64,000 nt of DNA. Origin: Sphingobium bisphenolivorans. Lineage in GTDB: Bacteria > Pseudomonadota > Alphaproteobacteria > Sphingomonadales > Sphingomonadaceae. Shown one piece after another: positions 48,648-56,989 of this stretch. Numbering within the stretch: the first letter of the stretch is position 1; each line of letters begins with the position of its first letter. The translations under genes and the position numbers were made by a program. Where the stretch lies: assembly GCF_000412635.1 (NCBI RefSeq), contig NZ_ASTG01000021.1:1-64000 (forward strand), read 5' to 3'. The notes under the pieces are model-generated. The model searched no databases and was not told where the DNA came from. It saw only the letters and a program-made list of their open reading frames with translations.

Positions 48648-50117
48648 TTGCGTCTCCCGCGTGAAGCGCCAAACGCAACCCCGGGCGCTCGACGACGATG
48701 TCTCTGGCGGCCGGGCGGGCGGCGAGCGCGCGCAGCAACTCAAGCATGGGGACGGCCCCCGGATTGTACCGCGCCAAGCTGGGCCCCGCCGCGAGCATCG
48801 CATCGACCTGCTCGCCGGGCATCACCGCACGCAGCAGGAATTCCTCGTCGTCCATGGACGCGCCGAAGCGGCGGCGCAGATCGGCGAGTGTCGGAAAATC
48901 CGGCTCCGCGGCGATTTCCGCAGCCCGGTTGCGGTTGAGGATCGCGGCTTCGACCACGGGATCGACCGGCCGCGTCGGCCGACCGAATTTCCCCATCACG
49001 TAGCGGAGCACTTGATCGGACACTTGGGCATACCGGCCCGTGCCGATGACGTTGAACAGAGCCTGGCTCATGACCATCTGCGGGAACGGCGTCACCATGA
49101 TCGGCTGGCCGAGCTCGGATCGCACCCGCTCGGTTTCGGCGATGACTTCAGGCAGACGGTGCAGCAGGTTGAGTTCCTGCAACTGGCGCTTGGTCGTCGT
49201 CATCACGCCGCCGGCGATCTGGTGCCGCAGAAAACTCGCATCGTAGCTCTGCGGGGTGCCAGGTTCCAGCTTCTCCGCCCGCGCGAGCCGCCACCAATAG
49301 TCGCTGATCTCGGAGAGCAGCCCGGCGTCGACCGGTACCGGATGACCGGCCTCCGCGAGGTTCGCGAGCATGCGACCGGCTTCGGGCAGCGAGCTGCCGT
49401 CGCCGAGCGGGCCGATCCCGACGTGCACGGCGGAGACCGCGCCGGTCTCGACCGCGGACAATGCCGCGACGGGGCCGAAGCCGATCGTGCAATGCGGATG
49501 GATCTCGAGCGCCTTGTCGCCGATCGACGCCTTGATCGCAGGTGCCAGCGTCTTCGCGCGCTCCGGGGACAGCAAGCCCCCCGGATCCTTGATGTAGAAC
49601 AGATCGATGTCAGGGCTGCCCGCCAGCTGCGCGGCGAAGTTGGCGTAGAACGCATCGTCGTGAACGTCGGACAGTGTGAAGGTGAGAGCGGCCATCACCT
49701 CCGCATCGCCCTCTTCCTTGACGATGCGTGCTGCCTCCAAAACGGCGGCGACGTCATGCATCGGGTCCAGCATCACGAACCGACGGATGCCGTTAGCCTG
49801 CAAGCGCCGGTAGACGATCCGCATGAAGTCGGGATCGGCCTGCTGCCAGGCGATGAAGCGCAGGCCAGTCGTGATGAATTGCAGCGGCGTTCGCGGCATC
49901 GCGGCGCGCATCCGCCGGATACGCTCCCATGGATTGTCCCGAAAGTAGCGAACCGCCACCGCCATGTGGCTCGAAGACGTGAAGTCGATCGCGCGGAAGC
50001 CGGCTCGGTCGAGCTTCCCCGCGATCTCCAGCATCTGCGCGGACCGCAGACCGGTCGCGCCCCACAGCTTTGATTCCCGTCTCGCATGGAGACGTCGACG
50101 AGGCCGATTTCAGCCAT
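48640..50117 (-). pseudogene. carboxyltransferase subunit (HMGL-like, pyruvate carboxylase B type) with a one-base frameshift
   Basis: The true N-terminus starts at ATG 50117 (MAEIGLVDVSMRDGNQS). A base is missing at about 50065 (AGC-TGTGG where AGC-CTGTGG would read SLWGATGL), and the rest continues in another frame for about 470 codons. It shows the carboxyltransferase TIM barrel: FYIKDPGGLL with the Lys that is carbamylated in the family, IHPHCTIG with two metal His, and HQIAGGV. The usual pyruvate carboxylase HTHDT reads HPHCT here, suggesting another acceptor. GAAGGA lies 7 bases before the ATG. Frameshift or sequence error cannot be told apart. Confidence 0.82.
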
Positions 50118-51447
50118 GTGCCAGTCCTTCGAAAAAGCGCGTGTCGACGCCGCCCGCGCGGAAGCGGGGATCGGCTACGATCCGGCCGTGAAGGTCGACG
50201 GTGGTCGCGACCCCTTCGATCTGCATGGCCCGAAGCGCACCGTCGAGGCGTTCGACCGCTTCAGCGCGGTCGGTTCCAAGGACGATCAGCTTACCGATCA
50301 GCGAGTCGTAGAACGGCGGGACTTCGTCGCCGCTCGCGATGTGGCTATCGACTCGGATGCCGGCGCCGGCAGGCCACGCCGCCCGCTGCACCGTTCCGGG
50401 CGACGGCCGGAAGTCGGCCGTCCATTCTTCCGCGTTGATACGCGTCTCGATGGCGTGACCGGTGATCGAAACGTCGTCCTGGGCGAGGCCGAGCCGCTGG
50501 CCGTCCGCGACCAACAATTGTTGCTCGATCAAATCCACGCCGGTGATCGCTTCCGTGACCGGATGCTCGACCTGAATGCGCGCGTTCATCTCGAGAAAGA
50601 AGAAGTCGAACGTCTCGGCATCGACGAGAAACTCGACCGTCCCGGCGCCGCGATAGCCAAGATGGCGCGTGAGCCGGACCGCGGCCTCCATCAGGGCTTC
50701 GTGCTTCTCGCGCGGGATGCCCGGCGCCGGCGCTTCCTCGACGAGCTTCTGGAAGCGTCGCTGAATCGAGCAGTCGCGGGTGCCGAGGTGGATCGCATCG
50801 ACGCCGTCGCCGAGCACCTGGACCTCTACGTGTCGGCCGCGTGCGATGTAGCGCTCGACATAGACGCGAGCATCGCCGAACGCGGCGAGCGCCTCGGCCA
50901 TCGCCATGTCGATTTGCGAATCCAGCTGCTCGGGCGCGTCCACGCGCTTCATCCCTCGCCCGCCGCCGCCGGAAACGGCTTTGAGCAACAGCGGGTAGCC
51001 GGTTTCTCCGGCACGGGCGCGTGCGGCGTCCTTGTCGGCCGCCTCGCCGCCCGGGACCACCGGCAGGCCGGCCTCGATCCCGACCTTCCGTGCCATCAGC
51101 TTGTCACCCATCGCACGCAGGCTGGCCAGCTCGGGTCCGACGAAGATTATCCCGGCTTCGGCAAGCGCTTCGGCGAACGCAGCATTTTCGGACAGGAAGC
51201 CATAGCCCGGATGCACGGCGTCGGCGCGAGCCGCCCGGGCCGCCGCGACCACGCGCTCGATCGAGAGATAGCTGTCACTCGACCGGGCCGGCCCGACCAG
51301 GACAGTCTCGTCGGCGGCGCGCGCCGGCATCGACTGGCGATCCGCTTCCGATACGCCGAGGATCGTGGTGATCCCCATCCGACGCGCCGTTCGTATGATG
51401 CGCAGCGCGATTTCGCCGCGATTGGCGATGAAGAGCCGCTTGATCAC
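50110..51447 (-). CDS. biotin carboxylase subunit
   Basis: A 445-aa ATP-grasp biotin carboxylase. It begins KRLFIANRGEIALRIIRTAR and shows AVHPGYGFLSENA, the Gly-rich loop SGGGGRGMKRV, DCSIQRRFQKLVEEAPAP and EMNARIQVEHPVTE. It carboxylates the biotin of the neighbouring carrier subunit with ATP and bicarbonate. It overlaps its neighbours by 4 and 8 bases. Although AccC-like, its operon place points to a dedicated carboxylase and not to fatty acid synthesis. Confidence 0.92.
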   Translation of the reverse strand: MIKRLFIANRGEIALRIIRTARRMGITTILGVSEADRQSMPARAADETVLVGPARSSDSYLSIERVVAAARAARADAVHPGYGFLSENAAFAEALAEAGIIFVGPELASLRAMGDKLMARKVGIEAGLPVVPGGEAADKDAARARAGETGYPLLLKAVSGGGGRGMKRVDAPEQLDSQIDMAMAEALAAFGDARVYVERYIARGRHVEVQVLGDGVDAIHLGTRDCSIQRRFQKLVEEAPAPGIPREKHEALMEAAVRLTRHLGYRGAGTVEFLVDAETFDFFFLEMNARIQVEHPVTEAITGVDLIEQQLLVADGQRLGLAQDDVSITGHAIETRINAEEWTADFRPSPGTVQRAAWPAGAGIRVDSHIASGDEVPPFYDSLIGKLIVLGTDRAEAVERLDGALRAMQIEGVATTVDLHGRIVADPRFRAGGVDTRFFEGLAHG

Positions 51448-51929
51448 GCCGGCACCGGCGTGACGCGCAGAATGACTCCGTCCTTATCGACCTGCTCGGC
51501 ATTGTCGACCGACCAGGAGGCCACCGTGCCGGCGATGCCGGCGTGGACGGGGTTCATGAGCTTCATCGTTTCGATAATGCCGACGACCGTGTCCGGTGCG
51601 ACGGTGTCGCCGACGTCGACGAACGGCGCCGCACCAGGCTGAGGCGAACGATAGAACACGCCGGGCAAGGGAGATCGCACGGCGACAGTGCCGTCATCGG
51701 GCACCCCGGTCGCACTGCCCGACGACAGCGGCTCGATCGGGCCTGCCGATGCTGCCTGGGCATCCTCATCCTGCTTCCAGGACCAGTCCTGCGTCCAGCC
51801 GTCACCCGACCGCGCGACGCGCAGGGTGAACCGGCTCGTGGTGATGTCGATACGCTCGTACGACGTGCCATCGAGAATGGCGACGATGTCGGCGACATCT
51901 TCGGGGGTAAGAATGGGCTCGGTGCTCAT
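51444..51929 (-). CDS. biotin carboxyl carrier protein
   Basis: A 161-aa AccB-like carrier. The C-terminal biotinyl domain (about residues 82-161) has Lys123 in ETMKLMN, the biotinylation site, and the typical SPLPGVFYRSPQPGAAPFV start. The N-terminal part is divergent from housekeeping AccB. It overlaps the biotin carboxylase and the Tm-1-like gene by 4 bases each. Confidence 0.92.
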   Translation of the reverse strand: MSTEPILTPEDVADIVAILDGTSYERIDITTSRFTLRVARSGDGWTQDWSWKQDEDAQAASAGPIEPLSSGSATGVPDDGTVAVRSPLPGVFYRSPQPGAAPFVDVGDTVAPDTVVGIIETMKLMNPVHAGIAGTVASWSVDNAEQVDKDGVILRVTPVPA

Positions 51930-53155
51930 GCTTCGATCTTATTGGCAACCATCTCGCGCACGGCGTCGGCCAGCGCGTCACCGAAGGCCGCATCGTTGAT
52001 ATGAGCGTCGAACGTGCGGACATCGACGTTGTCGGGCATGACCTTCTCGACATACTCCGCGAACTTGGGCGGCAGCGACGGATCGTGCAGTTTCCCTTCC
52101 TCGCTGTCGTGGCTAGAGAAGCCATGAAGCGGAACGTAGAAGCGTACCGGTCCCTTCGCGCCGCGCACCAGCTCGGCCATGTGATCGGCGAGCATCTCCA
52201 AGTCCTTTTCACCCGTTCTGACGGCCGTGAGCGCAGCGTTGTGGATGTGGAACCGGCGGCCATCGAAGGGATCGTCGCCGACCGCCATCGGTGACGGCAT
52301 GATATAGAAATCGATGTTGCCGGGGGCGAAGACGACGGGAATTCCGCGTTTGGGCCCCGCTTTCGAGCGGTCGGGCCCCGCGCTGCAGATTCCCTGGTGC
52401 AAAAGGTCGTTCACTTCGACCAGCGACATGTCGACGATGGCGGCGACATCCCGCTCGGAGGCGATCGCGTCGAGCGTCTGGCCGCCCATGCCGGTGGTAT
52501 GGAACACCATCACCTCGTAGCCGTCGGCTTCGAGACTTTCGCGCAGGCGGCGCATCCCCTTCTCGGTCGTGCCGAGCGTACTCACGAGGACGAGCGGCTT
52601 GTTCTCGGCGACGCCGGGCGCGTAATGCCGCGCCATGCCGGCCACGGCGAACGCGCCGTTGCGGTACACGTCGCGGGTGATGCTGTTGATGCCGGATATG
52701 TCGCACACCGAATTGTGCATCACGATGTCCTTGATGCCCACGAACGGCACCGTGAACCCGGAGGCCAGGGTCGAGATCATCACCTTCGGCATGCCGTAGG
52801 GGAACGCGCGCATCACCGCGGTACCCAGGGTCGTGCCCATAGACCCGCCGATCGAGATGATCCCCGACAAGGGAGTCTGCTCATGGCGGGCAAGCGCCAG
52901 CTTGGTCGCGCCGGCGATCATCTCCAATTGGATCTTGCCCTCGTGACCGATCGCCCGGATCTCCTCGATCGACTTCCCGGCGGCCGCGGCGACTTCGTCA
53001 GGTCCGATTTCGGCGCCGCCGACCGTCTGGCGGACGCTGGGATCGAGGTGGATGACCTCGCAGCCGGCTTCCTCCAGGCAGTCGCGAAGGAACGCGCCTT
53101 CGATCTTCTTGGTATCCTGCGTGACGATCAGGAGAACACGGGGCTTCTCAGGCAT
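51926..53155 (-). CDS. Tm-1-like / UPF0261 ATP-binding protein
   Basis: A 409-aa member of the UPF0261 family, related to the N-terminal ATP-binding domain of plant Tm-1. It has two Rossmann-like halves: VLLIVTQDTKKIEGAFLRDCL and SIGGSMGTTLGTAVMRA in the first, LVLVSTLGTTEKGMRRLRESL and VFAPGNIDFYIMP in the second. The biochemical role of the family is not established. Overlap with both neighbours (8 and 4 bases) puts it firmly in the carboxylase operon, so an ATP-dependent activation of substrate is conceivable. Confidence 0.85.
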   Translation of the reverse strand: MPEKPRVLLIVTQDTKKIEGAFLRDCLEEAGCEVIHLDPSVRQTVGGAEIGPDEVAAAAGKSIEEIRAIGHEGKIQLEMIAGATKLALARHEQTPLSGIISIGGSMGTTLGTAVMRAFPYGMPKVMISTLASGFTVPFVGIKDIVMHNSVCDISGINSITRDVYRNGAFAVAGMARHYAPGVAENKPLVLVSTLGTTEKGMRRLRESLEADGYEVMVFHTTGMGGQTLDAIASERDVAAIVDMSLVEVNDLLHQGICSAGPDRSKAGPKRGIPVVFAPGNIDFYIMPSPMAVGDDPFDGRRFHIHNAALTAVRTGEKDLEMLADHMAELVRGAKGPVRFYVPLHGFSSHDSEEGKLHDPSLPPKFAEYVEKVMPDNVDVRTFDAHINDAAFGDALADAVREMVANKIEA

Positions 53156-54359
53156 TTTCCATCTCCGCTGCCGGCACCAGCGTCACGGGCAGACTGTCGA
53201 AGTTGCGGATCAGATTGTTCAGGTGGCGCTTCGGCGTCCCGACCTCGAACCGCTCGACCTTGCGCGCCAGCGCCGCGAGCAGCGAGTGCGCCTCGAGACG
53301 GGCGACGCCCTGCCCCGCGCAATTGTGGATCCCGAAACCGAGCGCGAGGTGATCGGCGGAGCGACGTCGCACGTCGAACTTGTCCGGATCTTGCCAATGG
53401 CGTTCGTCCCGGTTGGCCGAACCGTAGAGCAGCAGGACGGCGTCGCCCTCGCGCATCAGCGCATCGCCCAATTGGACGTCCTTCGTCAGCGTCCGTCGGA
53501 ACGTTTGGACTGGCGACTCGATGCGCAGGATCTCGTTGTAGACGTGCGGTATGCGCGCGGGGTCGCTCCTTGCGATCGTCCACTGCTCGGGATTCCGTCC
53601 GAACAGCCAGACGGCGTTGGCGATCGAAGAGATGGTGGTGTCGAGTCCCGCCATCAGATAGGCCGCCATGAGACGCCCGCACTGCTCGAACTTAAGTTCG
53701 CCGCGCTCGGACGCCTCGTAGATCTCGCGCCCCATGCTGCCTTCGCGCAACTTCGACGGGTCGGCGTCGAGGCTCGCGATGTAGCCGAACATCTCGCCGA
53801 CGATCGGCATCGAAGAGACTGCACGATCGTTCGCCGGGCCGAACGTGTTGAAGCCGGCATCGGCCCAGCCGAGCAAGCTGCCATGATCGTCTCCGGGCAG
53901 CCCGATGAGGTCGGCCATCACCATCAGCGGAAACTTCCGAGCCAGGTCGGGCATCGCGTCGAAGGACCCCTTCGCGACGATGCTGTCAACGAGGGAGTTC
54001 GCCGCCGCTTCGACCTCGGGCTGCAGAGCACGGATCCCGCGGGGCGACATGCGATCGGCCAGCACGCGACGGAGAGCGCCATGTTCGGGCGGATCGCTGG
54101 CGATCACCGTACCCTCAAGCGCCTCATTGGCAGGTCCGTACAGGCCGACGCCCTTGCCCGAAATGTAGGTCTCGTTGTCGGCCAACGCGCGCTTGACGTC
54201 GTCGAACCGAGACAGGATCCAGACCTCGTGTCTGGTCGACCATACAGCAGGACCGGCGTCTCGCCAGGTTCGATAAGACTCGTACGGGTCGAGCAGGGTT
54301 TCGTCCGCGAACAGGTCGATGTCAGTCGTCGGGGGTGAGCCGGATGGTTGCGTTGCCAT
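53148..54359 (-). CDS. cytochrome P450, CYP199-like probable aryl O-demethylase
   Basis: A 403-aa class I bacterial P450. Visible: I-helix AGLDTT (237-242), ExxR E276-R279, SPVQTFRRTLTKDV, GSANRDERHW and the heme loop FGIHNCAGQ with Cys347. The SPVQTF, GSANRD and C-terminal LNNLIRNFDSLPVTL stretches resemble the CYP199 family, which O-demethylates 4-methoxybenzoate. Formaldehyde-oxidising genes in the same operon agree with a demethylase. Assignment to CYP199 is from memory of family motifs and needs alignment. The bisphenol P450s are an alternative. Confidence 0.85.
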   Translation of the reverse strand: MATQPSGSPPTTDIDLFADETLLDPYESYRTWRDAGPAVWSTRHEVWILSRFDDVKRALADNETYISGKGVGLYGPANEALEGTVIASDPPEHGALRRVLADRMSPRGIRALQPEVEAAANSLVDSIVAKGSFDAMPDLARKFPLMVMADLIGLPGDDHGSLLGWADAGFNTFGPANDRAVSSMPIVGEMFGYIASLDADPSKLREGSMGREIYEASERGELKFEQCGRLMAAYLMAGLDTTISSIANAVWLFGRNPEQWTIARSDPARIPHVYNEILRIESPVQTFRRTLTKDVQLGDALMREGDAVLLLYGSANRDERHWQDPDKFDVRRRSADHLALGFGIHNCAGQGVARLEAHSLLAALARKVERFEVGTPKRHLNNLIRNFDSLPVTLVPAAEMENA

Positions 54360-54401
54360 GTCGTGGATCTCTTGCGAAATAAAAGGGAGACATCGGGTGG
54401 T

Positions 54402-56822
54402 TCAATACTTCCAGCCGAGCGTCACGCCGAAGGTGCGAGGCTGGCCGTAGATGCTCGCCGCGTAGCTCAACGCCGACACGTCGAGACCCCAGATGCGGTA
54501 CTTCTCGTTGTTCACGTTGCGCACGAAGGCGGCGACGTTCCAACGATCGCCCGGGAAGGTGTAGTCCACCCGCAAGTCGACCGTCGTATACGCCTTCTGG
54601 AAGTTGGTCGGTTCATTGAGTGCAGTCAGATAATGCGATCCGACATAGTTGACGTTCGCCTGGCCGGCGAGCTTACCGCCGAGCGCGTCGAAGGAGTACC
54701 GCGCGAACCCGGTCAGCGAGAGTCCTGGGGCGTTGGGCAATTCGCGATCCGCCAACGCGCCGTCGGGTAGTGGGACGTCCTTCACCTTGCTGTGGCTGAC
54801 GGCGGCCGACACCGCCAGGTCGAGGCCGCGGGTCGGATTGACCTTGAATTCGACCTCGCCGCCATAGTTGGTCGCGTCGACGTTAAAGATCTTTTGAACG
54901 AGATTGACGATCGCGAACGCCTGATAGTCCTTATAGTCGTAGTAGAACACCGATCCGTTCAGCGTCGCGCGGCCGTCGAGGAACCTGATCTTTGCGCCCG
55001 CTTCGTAGGAGGTCAGAACCTCCTGCCTGTGTGGAAGCGAGGAGACATCGATCGGCGGGAAGATCGGACCCGACCAGTTGCCGCCCTTATGCCCTCGGGT
55101 ATAGCCGGCGTAGAAAAGCGTGTTTGCGTCGGGCGCGTAGTTCAACTGCGCCTTGGCCGACACGTTGTTGAAGGATCGGTCCGCGGTCGGGTCAGTCGAT
55201 GGATTGTAGACGACGTTCGCCGGTCCGCCCGTCAGCACCGTCTGGAAGCCGAGTTGGTCGCGCCAGCGATAGTCGAATTTTTTGCGATCGTGCGTGTAGC
55301 GGAGCCCCGCGGTGACGTAGAATTCGGGCGTGACGTAATAGTCCGCTTGCCCGAACACCGACCAGCTATGGACCTTGAGCGTGTAGTCGGCGCGGAAGGC
55401 ATCCGTAACCGGCGAGCCGGCGGTGCAGGCCGGAGCGGTGCAGGTGAGCCCGATATAGGGACCGAGGTCGAACAGTCCATCGACGCCGTAGCGACCATTC
55501 ATGTCGAGATAGTAGGCACCTGTCACCCACTTCAGCTTTGACGAGCTGCCGTTTAGCCGCAGCTCCTGCGAAAACTGATCATATTTCATCTCGGTGCCGT
55601 AATCGAACAGATGGGACGGACCACCGTCGCTGTCGAGCGAGAATATCTTCTTGATGTTCTGGTAGTTGCTGACCCCAGTCAGGGTCACGCCATCGAAATC
55701 ATGGGTGAGTTTGCCGGTGATCGAGTAGATGCTGCGATCGAACTCGCCGGGATTGCTCAAATTGATGCGGAACGGGTTCGATCCCTGGCGGTAGCCGGTC
55801 AGATCACAACCTGCGCAGGGCGAATTGATGAAGGCGAGCGTCGGCAACGCCGCCAGATTCACGTACGTGCCGATCTGATTGGGGGCGAGCGGGAAGCCAA
55901 GCTGGTTCGGCCCGACACCCGCCGCCTGCGTCGTGTAGGCGGCGCCACGCGAGTCGCGGTTGAGGTCGGTGGAGCCGATCAGTTTCAGCGTCGTCTTCGG
56001 GCCCAGGTCGAATTCGAACTGGAGACGCGCCGCATATTCGTTGGTGTTACCCGGATTGGCCCCGACGCCGTTGTGCCAGGGGCCCTCGTCGTTGTTGGTG
56101 GCGAACGAGAAGCGCGCGCGAACGCCGTTAGCAATCGGGCCGCCGATCGCACCTTCGGTCTGCACGAAGCCGTTGCCATATTCATAGCCGCCGCCGGTGA
56201 CCTGGAAGTAGGCGCTCAGCGTTTCGGTCGGGCCCTTGGACACGTATTGGATGAGGCCGCCGGTCGCGTTGCGTCCGAACAGGGTGCCCTGCGGTCCGCG
56301 AAGCACTTCGACGCGCTCGAGGTCATAGCTGCGCACGCCGATCGCGCTCGTCGAGCCGATATAGGCATCGTCGACATAGACGGCGATCGGCGCCTCCAGA
56401 TGGTCGGCAAAGTAGTTTTGCGACACGCCACGGATGTTGATATTCGTGACCGACGGATGGATCTGATATATGCTGACCGCCGGCGTGATCTTCGCGATGT
56501 CGCTCGCGTTCGTCACTCCCAGACGCGTCAACTGGTCACCATTGAACGCCGTGATGGAAAGCGCGGTCCTTTGCGCGCTCTCGTTGCGCCGGTTCGCGGT
56601 GACGATGATGTCGCCTGTCAGCGAATCCTCGTCGGCCTCGCTCGTCTGGGGGGCTGCCGTAGTGCCAGTCTGCGGCGCGGGGGCGTCCGGCCCCGGTGTC
56701 GCCTGCGCGAAAGCGCCCGAAGCCGGGAAGATCGCCATGGCGCTGCAGAGCAGCAGCTGGTGCAGACCGCCGATGCGAAGACGGCGGCGCGGGCAAACGG
56801 TATCCGTGATCTGGTCAGCCAT
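54402..56822 (-). CDS. TonB-dependent outer-membrane receptor
   Basis: An 806-aa receptor heading the operon. A signal peptide (residues about 20-40, ending GAFAQ) and a low-complexity Ala/Pro/Thr stretch precede the plug domain (NESAQRTALSITAFNGDQL to GTLFGRNATGGLI) and a 22-strand barrel ending in the aromatic GWKY. Sphingomonads use many such receptors to import aromatic compounds. It lies 42 bases before the P450 and likely imports the pathway substrate. Confidence 0.92.
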   Translation of the reverse strand: MADQITDTVCPRRRLRIGGLHQLLLCSAMAIFPASGAFAQATPGPDAPAPQTGTTAAPQTSEADEDSLTGDIIVTANRRNESAQRTALSITAFNGDQLTRLGVTNASDIAKITPAVSIYQIHPSVTNINIRGVSQNYFADHLEAPIAVYVDDAYIGSTSAIGVRSYDLERVEVLRGPQGTLFGRNATGGLIQYVSKGPTETLSAYFQVTGGGYEYGNGFVQTEGAIGGPIANGVRARFSFATNNDEGPWHNGVGANPGNTNEYAARLQFEFDLGPKTTLKLIGSTDLNRDSRGAAYTTQAAGVGPNQLGFPLAPNQIGTYVNLAALPTLAFINSPCAGCDLTGYRQGSNPFRINLSNPGEFDRSIYSITGKLTHDFDGVTLTGVSNYQNIKKIFSLDSDGGPSHLFDYGTEMKYDQFSQELRLNGSSSKLKWVTGAYYLDMNGRYGVDGLFDLGPYIGLTCTAPACTAGSPVTDAFRADYTLKVHSWSVFGQADYYVTPEFYVTAGLRYTHDRKKFDYRWRDQLGFQTVLTGGPANVVYNPSTDPTADRSFNNVSAKAQLNYAPDANTLFYAGYTRGHKGGNWSGPIFPPIDVSSLPHRQEVLTSYEAGAKIRFLDGRATLNGSVFYYDYKDYQAFAIVNLVQKIFNVDATNYGGEVEFKVNPTRGLDLAVSAAVSHSKVKDVPLPDGALADRELPNAPGLSLTGFARYSFDALGGKLAGQANVNYVGSHYLTALNEPTNFQKAYTTVDLRVDYTFPGDRWNVAAFVRNVNNEKYRIWGLDVSALSYAASIYGQPRTFGVTLGWKY

Positions 56823-56989
56823 TGTCTATCCCCTCCTGGCCAGATCTTGGCGTCTGGCTGCGTTGCGCGACTCTCCCTGATGAGGTCAGCGACCGGTCAG
56901 GAACTTCATGCAATTGACAGGCTAACGACCGCGTGGCACCCCGGTCACCTAACGAAGGTTGGTAAGGACGTTTTTTCCGGAAATGCGTG
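56823..56989. promoter_or_regulatory. divergent promoter region of the catabolic operon and its LuxR regulator
   Basis: A 167-base gap between divergent genes. It contains GACCGGTC (an 8-base palindrome near 56890) and an imperfect ACCTAAC-gaa-GGTTGGT dyad near 56947-56963, but no element I can assign with confidence. Control of both directions must lie here. Confidence 0.5.

Noticed and set aside
50086-51642. 518-codon open frame on the plus strand over the biotin carboxylase genes
   Set aside because: Antisense to clear carboxylase and carrier genes; composition (Arg, His, Asp-rich) is that of a shadow frame.
50110-51929. Biotin carboxylase and carrier considered as housekeeping accB-accC
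   Set aside because: Housekeeping genes usually stand as accB-accC next to aroQ-like genes; here they are tightly coupled to a P450, a carboxyltransferase and a cleavage enzyme, and the carrier N-terminus is divergent.
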